Part shown: one piece after another, positions 1 to 10,538 of the stretch
Layout of the letters: each line of letters begins with the position of its first letter
How positions within the stretch are numbered: position 1 is the stretch's first letter
Assembly (NCBI GenBank): GCA_000827325.1
Contig: KN832876.1
Coordinates: forward strand, 992,001-1,056,000
DNA: 64,000 nucleotides
Source: Oidiodendron maius Zn
Lineage: Eukaryota; Ascomycota; Leotiomycetes; Myxotrichaceae
Direction: 5' to 3'
Made by a program: the position numbers and the translations under genes
The notes under the pieces: generated by a model
The model's database searches: none
The model's input: only the letters and a program-made list of their open reading frames with translations
Told to the model about the DNA's origin: nothing

Positions 1-161
1 ATTGTACCAAGGGCGAGCAGCGGAGATTGCATGAGCTGGTGTGCTGCATAAGGGGCAAGGAAGTAGGACGTCGGATTGTCTTGTTCAGGTACGCGGAGAA
101 GTCGGTGCATCTCCTCCTCGCCCTTGTGCCATTGCGATTCGGCTGCCTGTATCGTCGCCAT
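1..161 (-). CDS. 5' end of a gene leaving the left edge; possible flavin/PNPOx-like oxidoreductase
   Basis: An open frame starts at an ATG whose A is base 161 on the minus strand and runs without a stop to the window edge (53 codons). The visible peptide begins MATIQAAESQWHKGEEEMHR and continues with a 'VPEQDNPTSYFLAP' stretch and 'SPLLALGT'. From memory this start (W-x-GE-x-x-M-x-x-LL-x-VP ... NPT ... SPLLALGT) resembles fungal proteins with an N-terminal pyridoxamine-phosphate-oxidase-like domain fused to a reductase. Only about 53 residues are visible and no catalytic motif is included, so the family is a guess. The TATAAA on the plus strand at about 183-188 is on the wrong strand to be its own promoter element. 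Confidence 0.5.
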   Translation of the reverse strand, partial: MATIQAAESQWHKGEEEMHRLLRVPEQDNPTSYFLAPYAAHQLMQSPLLALGT

Positions 162-1234
162 TGCCCGTGACCCTCCACTGATGCTATAAAGTCGAGGTTG
201 TTGGGATCGAATTCATTGTAGGAGTCAGCACAAGGCAAAAATGAAGTTTCAGGACATAAGTCTTATATAAGTCCACAGCAGCCACATACATAAGGAGGAA
301 GGTAATATCTGTATTTATAAGCCAGTCGCAGCATAATTGTTGCGTCACTTGATTGCGGGTTGCTGGTCTAGCTGACACATCACTGCAGATATCCCCAATT
401 CATGCATCGCCGAGAAATCTCCATCAATCTCAGCATCATGCAGTGGAGATGAGTTTCATTCTTTCGCCTTCTAAGTATTGTAACCTTGTGCCGAGAGTTC
501 GGCACTTGAGAATACTGGACATGGTATCCATTCAACTTACAGGGGATTCTGCTCTCTGTAAGAGTTTGCGCCATTACTTGTTGGATCAGTAGCCGGAAAC
601 CGCCATTTTCACTATTGGTTATTTGACTTAAATCTAGCTATAAATTATAAAGGACTACATTATTCAAAGAGAATTTTACTTCCAATTATATGTTTAATTA
701 TTATTTAAGAGTTCAATTACATACTATGGAATTATAGGGCATTTAATTTCTGTATGGTGTAAAATTACCAAAATTAGCCAATTTTACTCTAGACTTTATA
801 AAACTATATATTATTTATACCTCAACAAGAAAACTTCTAGAAAAAATTGATATAAAAGAAATAAAAGAGTAAATTTAATGTACTTTATAATATTAGATTT
901 CTTTTATATTAATAATAGAGAGTGTGGTGAGTGCAAACTCTTACAAAAACTGTGGCAGATAGAACCTGGCCGGAGGCTATAGTATGCTGTTAAACCCACG
1001 ATGTCTCCACATCCGGCTCTTTGTGATATATTGCAGCACTTGGTCGTGTACACCCCACGGGTAATCCATTTAACCTCGCTCACCTATCCCCGGCACCCAG
1101 GAGACCACATCACACCTACGCCTCAAAAACGCCATTGATACGCCATCCCGCTCCACCCCCGCAATATTTTCTCCTGCTCCATAGTGGGCCTCCCTGCTAG
1201 GCGGCACATGTGGGAGATATGTGGCGGGCAATAT

Positions 1235-1241
1235 GGCTAAA
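1235..1241 (+). promoter_or_regulatory. GGCTAAA, possible XlnR/Xyr1-type site upstream of AA9
   Basis: The heptamer GGCTAAA, the classic binding motif of the fungal (hemi)cellulase activator XlnR/Xyr1, sits about 530 bp upstream of the AA9 start codon. A 7-mer is expected by chance in a promoter of this length, so this is only suggestive. Confidence 0.25.
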
Positions 1242-1655
1242 TAAATAAATATATATATATATATACGCGGTGCGGTGCTAGGAAGCCCGGCAGACGGGCC
1301 AGCGCTGAAAGTTTAGCCGGGAGGAAGGATCACATAGGTCGATCTGGATTACTCTCTATTATACGGAATTAGGCGGTGAAGTGTTTGAAACAAGTGAAGG
1401 AGTGCATGATTTTGAGGTGAGATGGTATGGGCCTGGGGTTGGGCATATTAACATATATAAAGGTGACTAGGGTTTGCGATGGAGGATAGGCAGAGCGCGG
1501 CCATGGTTTGCGCATGTGGCTGGAGAGAATACGGATAGGGTAGGAAGGGGAAGGGTTAATATGGAGATATATAGCCATTTAATATCTAGTGATCAGTAGG
1601 ATCTGTGAAATTGCCGTGTTTCCGGGGTAATGGGCATAGCCTGTGGGATGGCGGA

Positions 1656-1662
1656 TATATAA
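1656..1662 (+). promoter_or_regulatory. TATA box of the AA9 gene
   Basis: TATATAA lies about 107 bp upstream of the AA9 ATG, followed by a pyrimidine-rich stretch ('cctttccctttcc', about 1669-1681). This is the usual layout of a strongly expressed secreted-enzyme promoter in fungi. Confidence 0.5.
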
Positions 1663-1768
1663 GAGGGTCCTTTCCCTTTCCAGAACGGATGAGTAGTTCT
1701 GGCTCTTCATACTCGTGCTTGCTGTCCTCTCTTTCTGTTTCTCTCTTGTACGTGATACCATTCAAGCA

Positions 1769-2574
1769 ATGAAGACCATCACATCTCTGCTCGCGCTGGC
1801 TGGCGTGGTGAGTGCCCACTACACTTTCCCTGCGCTGATCTATGGTGGCACCACGACCACGGACTGGCAGTACGTGCGTGACTGGACGGGATCGTACACA
1901 TACGACCCCGTCACGGATGTGACCAGCCTAGACATCCGCTGCAACGTCGACGGCACAACGAACTTGGCCCCGGACACCCTCTCCGTCGCCGCTGGCCAGA
2001 ACCTTGGCTTCACCGTCAACCCAGATATCTACCACCCTGGCCCGCTGCTGGCGTACATGGCCAAGGTGCCGTCGGGCAGCACGGCGGGAACCTGGGATGG
2101 CGACGGAACGGTGTGGTTCAAGGTGTACCAGGACGAGCCGACGGTGGGCGCGTCGGCGCTCGAGTGGCCGTCAAACGGTTTGTGTGTCTTGCATGTCTCC
2201 CGACTAGCCAGGCTAACAAGATTGTTGCAATAGCGGCGACGACGGTCACGTTCAAAATCCCCGCCGGCACGCCCAGCGGTGACTATTTGTTCCGCGTGGA
2301 GCACATCGGACTGCACGTGGCGCAGAGTGAGGGCGGCGCCCAGTTCTACATCTCCTGCGGCCAGATCACAGTCACGGGAGGGGGGAGTGGAACGCCGGGC
2401 CCACTCGTAGCCTTCCCAGGTGCTTATAGCCCGACCGACCCTGGAATCCTGATCGATATCTACTACCCGATTGTAAGTCTCCATTCAGCTGCAATGAAGC
2501 GTGGAGGACGATGAACTGATGATTGGCAGCCCACGAATTATACCCCCCCTGGCCCCGCGGTGTGGTCTGGATGA
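1769..2574 (+). CDS. AA9 lytic polysaccharide monooxygenase (three exons)
   Basis: Secreted copper enzyme of the AA9 (formerly GH61) family, which oxidatively cleaves cellulose or related beta-glucans. Exons 1769-2177, 2234-2472 and 2530-2574 join in phase (introns 56 and 57 nt) to give 230 aa. Residues 1-16 are a signal peptide ending VVSA, so mature residue 1 is His17, the histidine-brace residue. The second brace histidine is His89 in '[15 protein letters not shown]'. The distal-face residues are seen as His164 ('RVEHIGLH') and the axial Tyr175 ('GGAQFYISC'). The protein ends with the typical '[12 protein letters not shown]'. There is no CBM1 or linker, so this is a catalytic-domain-only AA9. 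The sequence around the first junction (SN|AATTVTF) is slightly short compared with many AA9s, so the donor could be a few codons off. Whether the substrate is cellulose, xyloglucan or mixed-linkage glucan cannot be read from the sequence. Confidence 0.93.
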
Positions 2575-5500
2575 GTGAGAAGCGGTGCGCAGTCGGAGTG
2601 AAGGGAAAGTGGAAGGATGGACTGTATATAGGGAGCGGCAATTCGATGAAGCGTGTGGGAATCAATCAGGTATTCATTCGTTTGAGGCTGATCTGGCTAG
2701 GCAGAGCTAGACGACAGGTGGACGCTGAGATATTGTTGAAAGTAGACATATAATTATATCCTGATATCTCAAAATCTTTTCACACTGGTGACGGCTTACA
2801 ATGCACTTGCAATGAGCTCAATGGAGTGAGACTTGAAATTTTAAATTAAAAGAAAACGGAATGCGCCAGCATTGAAACACACTGTTTGCACCGTCCCCAG
2901 AACTCAGAGGACGGTGAGGAATGCTGAGCTGCCTGTGACCGCACTCGGGTCGAGCCGACATAGAAATTACTCGAAAATAAATGAAAAATAATAAATTATA
3001 TTCGAGGCTGGTAGGCCATTAGTAGCGCGAGAGAATAAAAATGGGAATTAAACATGCCGAAATGATCTGCCGTCATAGTGAAATGTAATGCAAATCATGA
3101 AAACTGCCGTGGAGCGGGGTCACGAGGTACCCCTCGCGTGGCAGCGCTCTCTCACTTTATGAAAGTCTAGTATACTTACGAGGTATACGAGATATGTCGT
3201 CGCACTGACGTAGGCGGATATCTCACGTCAAAGGACCAACATGTCTTCTTTCGGTCCAGCCGAGAGGCGGCGGAGTAGGGCCATATTTGTGCCATAACCT
3301 CAAGCGGGAGCTTCCTTGCTTATCGCGCGAGAGCATGGAGGGGATGATTGGAGGGCGCATGGAAGGGGGGGGGGTAGTGATGGGATTAAAATCCTGAATA
3401 GGTGAAAGGTGAAAGGTTGATTATTTGATTTTTTGCTTATATTGCATCCCGTCTTTTGAGATTGCTGAGTGTGGTGAGGAAGGACCGAATGTCCCGGATA
3501 CCGGATATGAGGGGGCAGTCGAGATGATCTCACCAGCACTGTAATTGATGATTCTGCAGATGATGGAGTAGAAGAATGCTCGACTGCAATCATCATATCG
3601 CGTGCGAGGAGCCATGTAGAGGGGAAGGAGAGAGACAGACAGAGAGAGATCGTATAATGCGGGGGCGGGGAATGGGGCTCTGAGCCCTTGCCCACCCGCT
3701 GGCATATGCCACTCAGCACCTGCACGAGAGTTCGACAACGGTGAGGACGGCTGGCGGGTGAGACCGACGCGTCTGGATGATTCAGCCGCTGTCTGGCATG
3801 GAAAGGGGGAAAAACCGGCTCCAACGCTGGCTTTTTTTGTCCCCTGTGGCCAGGGAAATATGTCCATGAACATGACCATGGATTTCCATGTGCAGCAGAT
3901 GGCCGTCCATGCCTCTTCCCCTTCTCTCCCTAGGTCTCGCAACATCCCAATGCAACATACGTACATGCAATTCCTCTCTGCGCGACGATGTCATTGATGG
4001 ATAATCCACGTGACGGACTGACGTCGTGATCTGCCCCGTCGGTTCCTGCATCGGAGAGAGGTGCCAGCCAGGAGAAAGAAAGTCCGCCAATCGTTGGGTG
4101 GAGATCGCACGTGTGGCTGCTACGCCCACTCAGGCATGAATAATGGGTAATGAATAATGAATAATGATAAAGTGTGGGAGGACAGGTAAGCTGAAACAAA
4201 ATAATCAAATAATAATACAGGGAATAAAAATAATCAGCTGGGCTCGTGGTCCAAAAGGGACACGGAAAACTGGGGAGTCAGCCCTCTTTTCTCGCCGATT
4301 GACCGACAGAGTTTTCCATGGCTGTCGGCTTAAAACCCCGCCTTCGCACCTCCCCCGACAAAGACGTGCTTCCTCGGCCAGAAAGGGCATTGCGGTCTCG
4401 CAGGACGATGCGGTGTGGTTTGTCGCAGTCTTGTTCGCGTGCCCGTTTGAATTTTTCTTCGCCCGTCGGCCTGGGTCCGTGATCAATCATGCTTCATGCT
4501 TTCATGCTCATGTTCATGCCGGATCGACACCGGATCTGTCGAGGGACCTGGCTGGAGATCAAAGGCCGGCGGAGAAGACCGAGGTGGACTGGTGAGTGGG
4601 GAGGTCAGAGAGACGGACCTCTTCCTCTCGTGCCATCTCTCGTGCCATAGGACAGGATATCATTCTCCACCACTCAGCCTTGTGAAAAGAGGAAAGGGGG
4701 GAAATAAGTTCGGAACCGCCCCGTGGAATTTCCGAATATCTCAGTGTCTCTCAGTCGCTGTCTCGCGGGCTCTCCGCTACGATATCTTCCGATGGTGGTC
4801 GGCGAGTCGGCCGACGCGCTATTCCCCTCTGGGAATGCAAGCCGCCAGGCTGCCGAGAGCTGGTGAGGGCGGTCTGGAGATCCCGTTTCTCTCGTTGGGC
4901 CTGTCATTCTGGAAGTCTTCTGGAGCGGAAAGCGGAGCAGCGGAGCAGTGGAGCAACAGAATTTTGGAAATTCACCCTATTCACCCCCATTCACCCCCCC
5001 AGTTGTTACGCGCTGAGGGAAAGAAAGGTCAGGCGGCACTTCTGTGTCTCGCCACCCAGCCGCTGTCAAGAGGCGCCGAGAGGGCAACTCAGCCTGTCAG
5101 CCATCTCCAGCCTGGCATTGAGCACCGCGCGCAATCAGGCTAATTGGAAGGGGGGAGTGTTCGGCGCTTCTGAACCTGACACATGGGGAACACATGGTAT
5201 GCTGCCCTTTCTGGAACCGTTGTCATCGTAGCTCAGTTGCCGTCTCGTAATTCCGTGTGTGACATTCCCAGACGGGTTTGACACCCCCTTCCCCGAGAGT
5301 TACTCCGAGAGCACGATGGCTGGCCGTTACAGGGCAAGTCAGGTGGACCAGCCTTACAATTGCAACGTCGACACCCGGGTCGCAACAGTTGGAAGGACTG
5401 GGTATGGTGGACACCTCGAGATTTCCGGCCGTTTGACCGGAATATCATTGGTCGCCGGACACGAGCCGGCGAAAAGGCCGGCGGGTTTTGCTTGTCAGCG

Positions 5501-8153
5501 ATGACCGTCCAACATGTGAAAGGAAGAAAGTCAAGAGTAAGGTCACTTAGTTAAACTCTTGTGCCACTTGGCGGAGGACTTGACTTGGATCCTCGTCCGA
5601 AGTGAAGGAGCGAGAAGGGGGGGGAGTAAGATCCGGCAGTGCCCAAACGAGCAATAAAGAAAATAATAAAGTCGTGCCGTGGGCAGAATAATCGAGATAT
5701 TCAGCAGAAATAATGTGCAGCGAGTAAGAATCCCCCCGACCTAAATATATCACACACCGCAGCCAACCACCTGCGGTGAGAGACCGCCCACCGCCACAGC
5801 CTGGCCACCCTCCTCAGCCTCCTCACCGCCGTTATGCATGCACAACTCACCATGTTGAGCCTATGGAGGTCAACAAGCGCTTGCTGCTGTTTGTTCTTTT
5901 GCGTAGTGTCTCTGCTGTACTGTAAGATGACCGTAATCCCTTGATAATAAGACCATAATCCCCAAGTCAGGCATCCAAGAGATGCTCCCGCCTCGCCCTA
6001 CCTACCTAGAAGAGTAATTCACCCAGCCAGTAAGGACCAAACGCAACTTCCACGTACAAAGTACGGTGCTACCAACGAATGCGACCTTATCGATACGACA
6101 CGCGCGCGATACGCACGATACCGCAGCGGGCGCGTTTCATGGGGGGGTGGGGGAGCCAGTACGACGTGTAGATCATTAAGTATTGTACGCGCCGCTCGTT
6201 TTTGTGATGGAAAGAAGGCGGTGGTCAGAGGAAGGAGCATGTCTGTGTTTCCTGCCTGTGTATGGCTGGGCTGGGGAGAATGGTGAGTACGACGTGCGCT
6301 CACACCCATCTGACCTCAGCTCCGCAGGCGCAGTATCGGAGGACCGAAAGTTCCTGTGTTTCTTGGACGTCCTTCACACTCTTGGCTGCTCATTCTCCGC
6401 GCTTCTGTGCCTCTCTCTCCTTCCACAGGAGGGGGATCCGTGGGGAAAATGGAAAATGGTGTGGGCACGAAAGGATGCAGACGTCCCTGAACTGGCCAGT
6501 CTCCCGACATGACGGTAGGGTTTCGTATGTCTATAGTGGTCAAGCCCACCCGACAATGTGCATTTCCCCTCTCCGTTTCCCCAACCTTCGGGAGTCTGCA
6601 AGTAATTGAGCACAGGTACCCGTTTCTGTAAATGGCCATATCGTATTCTATTCTTGGTGTTCCTCCCCCCCTCGAGCCTGAGTGAGATGGGGGAAGAAGG
6701 GGGACTCCCGAGCTGGGCAAACCTAATCCCTCCCTCCCTTCTGCCGGATGACACCCCATCAGCATCAGCACGGCGATGGCGTGCAGTGCAGCAGCCGCAA
6801 CGGTCCGCGGCGTGCGGTACTTGCAAAAGATGACGCTGACCTGGATAAATGACCAGAGTAGGAGCCGTTGCGAGTCCTGTGCGGCGCGGCTACAGCCAGC
6901 TGATGTCCCTCTGAGGGAGATTCTGCGAGTGGGCCAATGAGGCACCGCGGACCTAATGAGATGCTACGTGAGAGTTGGGTCTCCTCGGTGGGCAGGGCCT
7001 CTGTTTGAGACGAAGTTGGGAGGTGTACGTGTTTGTGCTTGTGCGACCTAGTTGCGGAGATTCGTTCGCTGGAGCCTGGTCGTCGTATGCTGTGTGGTGT
7101 TGTGTTGTGTTGCAGGCGCTGGAGGGGCAAGTGGAGGGGGAAGTCAGATCGCGAAGGGACGCATCGCACCGCTCCGCAACATCCCAGCTCCCTCACTCCA
7201 ATCTCACCCCTCTCCATGCCATTTCTGTAACTCCGGAAGTAGGGTCAGTGGAATTGTAATCTCTATTCCTACTTTTGATTCCATTCTACGCGTGTCAGCA
7301 CGTGGGGGTAACTCGTCTGTCTTGTGTTGTCGTCGGGGCGTTTCTCGCTTGAGCCCCCTTTCCCGTCAGTCTATGCACCACAACAGCACCTCAGGTATCA
7401 AGGCAATTGGGGAAGTGCAGAAGCTGAGCAGTAATGTCAGCTCGTAAAATCCACGACTCACTGAACATTTCATATTAATGACAGTCTCACAGAGCTGAAG
7501 GCGGACTAGGTGTAGTTTTTAATTTTAAGTTTTATTTTGGCAAAGGCATGTGCGAACACACTAGCTCTATCTACCAATAGAAGCCGGCTCGATTTTCCAT
7601 ATCGTAGCAGGATCATGTACAAGCCTGTATAGTTATGCACCTCCTTTAAAGGTATGGGCCAACCAGTGACAAACGTGAATATGTAATAAAAGCAAATATT
7701 CCTCATCCATGGTATCATCCCTAAACGCCATGCCCGGTATCAAACGAATTCTCAATTCTTTTCCAGGCCGCCGGTGGGCCCCGACCGCGCGGTGGCAGAA
7801 GGGAGGCAGACCAAAACGCCACCGAGATGTGTATGTCCCTCGCAACGCAATGATGTCACAAAGGTCGCGCGCAGAATATAAGAGAGGAAATCACCGCTAA
7901 AAAAAAAACGTAAATGCAAAGTGCTATGCCAATGACAAGGTCATCAAGTAACGCTAATCCATTCCGTGACCACACGCCCGGTATCTGTGCCAAGAATACC
8001 AGCGGCGATGAATGCTAAAAGAGGCCGTGAAGCCAGTGGATGTTATAAATGTGGTGCGCGCCGTCCGTAGGATTGTACATGTCTCGTCCGTGTGCCGGTC
8101 GCATTCGATGGATCGATTAGTGCGCCGCGTCCGAGGTGTTCAATGTTGATACA
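2575..8153. other. 5.6-kb gene-free interval
   Basis: No frame in this interval has a recognisable domain or a convincing exon chain. Open stretches are proline/serine/arginine-rich artefacts of GC-rich DNA that overlap in several frames. The segment from about 7,500 to 8,100 contains AT-richer DNA that probably includes the 3' end and terminator of the minus-strand regulator that follows. The content could be long promoters or UTRs, or non-coding transcripts. Confidence 0.5.
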
Positions 8154-9999
8154 CTACCATCCCTTGGAATGGTATTCGCCGAGACCCGAGCTGAAGTACT
8201 CGTTCCAGCTCGCGTTCGCGTCCTTGTCATCCTTGTCCATGTGGACCTTCTCCGGGTACTGCTTGAGGTCGGCCATGTCGTGCGCCGTGTGCCGGCGCTT
8301 CAGCACGGCATTGGCGGTCTGCGACTTCTGCTGGCGCTCCCAGAGGAGGTTCTGGCGGAGACTGACGGTCAGTTCTGTCGCGAGCATGTTGCGACGAGTG
8401 GTTCTGGGTGAGAGGGCAAGTTGATGAGGTATGGTGGTCGCCCGGGCAATGGGCTGAGCCGGCGTCCGAGCGCCCCCGAACCTGGGATTCTCGGCGATGG
8501 GCTTGAGGCCACCAGACTTCATCATCAGCGCACTTCCATCGTCGGACTCGAGCGAGGCGGCGAGCGATGGGCCGTTGGGGGATGCCCGGGGAGACCGCTT
8601 CAGGACCGGCGTCGACTTGGACGCGGCAGTCGCGAGAAGAGCATTGGCGCGGTCGTTCTGGTGGAGCATCGTCGTGATGAGCGACCGGCGCGACGTGAGG
8701 TTCGGCCTCGAGTCGACGCGCTGGAAGAAGGTCTTCTCGTCGATGCTGGCGTTGCCGCTGTCGTTGGAGTCCTCCCAGTCGGAGGAGTCCTCGTCGTCAT
8801 CGATCGCGCTCTCGTCAATGTCGTCGTCGTCGTCACTCTCGAAGACGTCATCGTCGAAGGGCTGCTCTTCCTGGATGGTCCGGGTGGCCACCTCCTCACG
8901 GAACGAGGTCTGCTTCTTCGGTGGGCGCTGGATGCTCTCCGTCAGGGCGCTGCGGGGCTGCGACCTGGAGGGTAGAGACGCCTCGTCCTCGTTGGACGAG
9001 CCACCGAAGGTGAAGACCGGGTTCTTCTTCTTGAGAGGGGGGTGGGCATTCCGTCCCATGGAGCCGGCCGGCTCACTCGACGACTCATCGGTCGACGACG
9101 AGGGTAGGGCGAAGACACCCGACTTCTTCATGGCGGCAGCCTTGGGATTCTCGGCAGCAGCAATGTCGGCAGTGGGGATGGATGAGGGTGCACTGAGGAG
9201 GGGCTTGGTCCTATATGACGAGCTGACATGTGCCGGGGAGAAGCCCCTAACCACGCTCGTGGTGCTTCTCTCGGAGGTGCCACTCATGGAGCCCGAGGAC
9301 ACGGTTTGTGCCGAGGTCGAGGCCACGGCGTTCTCGATGATGGGTGTCTTGGGCGTGGGAGCGGGCGCTGGAGCTTCTTGTGGTTCCGATTGGGGCTTCT
9401 CAGCCACTGTGGGGAGAGGGGAGATGCTGAGATTGAGCGGCTTCAGGTCCTTCTTCTCTTTGATGGTGGACACCATCTTCTCAAGGTCGTCGGGGGTGAT
9501 GTGCCTCTCGCGGCCACGGCTGCGACTGCTGGCAGAGTCCTGTCTTCGGATCTGGGGGCGGGAGATGTCGAGGGGGTTGGAGGTGGAGTGGTGGTGTTGG
9601 TGGTCGAATTCGATGGCCTCCTCGTCGGCGACAGAGCCGGGACTGCTCGAGAGATCTGGAACTTCGGCGGTATAGCGCCCTTCCGACGTCCTCGCGGACA
9701 CGGAGGTTGCGGGGGTGGTGGCGTTGGCTTCAGAGATGGGGTCGCAGCAGAAGGTTTCTCGATTCCATAACCTCCAGCTGAGGTTCTCTAGACGGCGGCC
9801 CTCCTCGAGGGAGCCGGCACAGCGGGAGAAGACTAGACGGGATCAGTATGGGGAGGCCAGACTCGCGAGCACGCCCCACGGCGCGCGGGAGAAGCTCACC
9901 TGTCCACATGCTAAACAGATTCTCAACATTGCGCGTGTCGACCTTGTGGATGAGACCAACATCGACGGTCAACACCGGCGTATCTAACGTGGCGGGCAT
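8154..9999 (-). CDS. GATA_AreA / DUF3295 protein, Mks1-like nutrient regulator
   Basis: Two exons, 9900-9999 and 8154-9832, join in phase across a 67-nt intron to give 592 aa. The join creates 'ENLFSMWTVFSRCAGSLEEG' followed by 'RRLENLSWRLWNRETFCC', the hallmark of the N-terminal GATA_AreA (DUF1752) domain, at about residues 20-60. The middle is low-complexity Ser/Pro with an acidic Asp-rich stretch ('ESDDDDDIDESAIDDDEDSSDWED'-like). The C-terminal about 80 residues are the conserved DUF3295 end: 'LRQNLLWERQQKS', 'AVLKRRHTAHDMADLKQYPE' and the terminal 'GLGEYHSKGW'. In yeast the related Mks1 restrains retrograde/nitrogen signalling; the function in filamentous fungi is poorly known, so regulator is an inference. 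The start at 'MPATLDTPVLTVD' was chosen because conservation begins there; an in-frame extension upstream exists but is low-complexity. Confidence 0.88.
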
Positions 10000-10478
10000 A
10001 CTGCTCGTCTCTCCGCTCGACGGCACGAGCAACGCGGACGGCGGGGAACAAGATGGCCCGCGGGTAGCTCGCGACCGAGTCGCGGCGCGGGAGAGAGATT
10101 CTTTGGTATTTGTATTGGTGTTGGTGGAAGGCCGCTCGAGACGCAGGCGCAGACATTCAACGAGACGAGGACAGGGCGGGGAGCGAAGAACGGTCGACAA
10201 TGGCGGCGTGCAGTCGAGGTCGGCGATACACTGGAGGAGCGTGTGAAAGGGAGATTGAGGGTATCCTCGAGGGGGAGCGTGGTGATGGGAGCTGGTGGTA
10301 GAGGGTGGTTGGTGCAAGGAGGTCGATGGGCGGAGGAAGGAAGTGGACGTGGAAGGGTTGAAGTGATGCGCCATGTATGTATACATACCACATCCGCCCG
10401 CGCTGGGACCGTGGCCCTACCAGACCGACAGGCCAGGACGCCGAACGTGGGTTGTGCGGTAGTGCGAGTAGCGCGATA

Positions 10479-10538
10479 CAGTCAGTCAGTCAGTCAGGTC
10501 GTCAGGTAGTCAGTCCGTCCGTCAAAGTCAGTCAGTCA
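10479..10538. repeat. CAGT short tandem repeat tract
   Basis: About five CAGT units at 10479-10497 continue into degenerate GTCAG/GTCCGTC/CAGTCAGTCA units up to about 10538. Simple microsatellite, upstream of the Mks1-like gene. Confidence 0.8.

Larger units (their letters stand above)
162..1768. other. Intergenic region with an AT-rich block
   Basis: No gene recognised. Bases about 600-930 are strikingly AT-rich compared with the flanks and contain only short, stop-ridden frames. This could be an old RIP-mutated repeat, but no family is recognisable. An (AT)n run lies at 1249-1265. The last 500 bases are the promoter of the AA9 gene. Confidence 0.5.

Noticed and set aside
4496-5143. 215-codon open frame in the left gene-free interval
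   Set aside because: Low-complexity translation, no domain, no conserved start.
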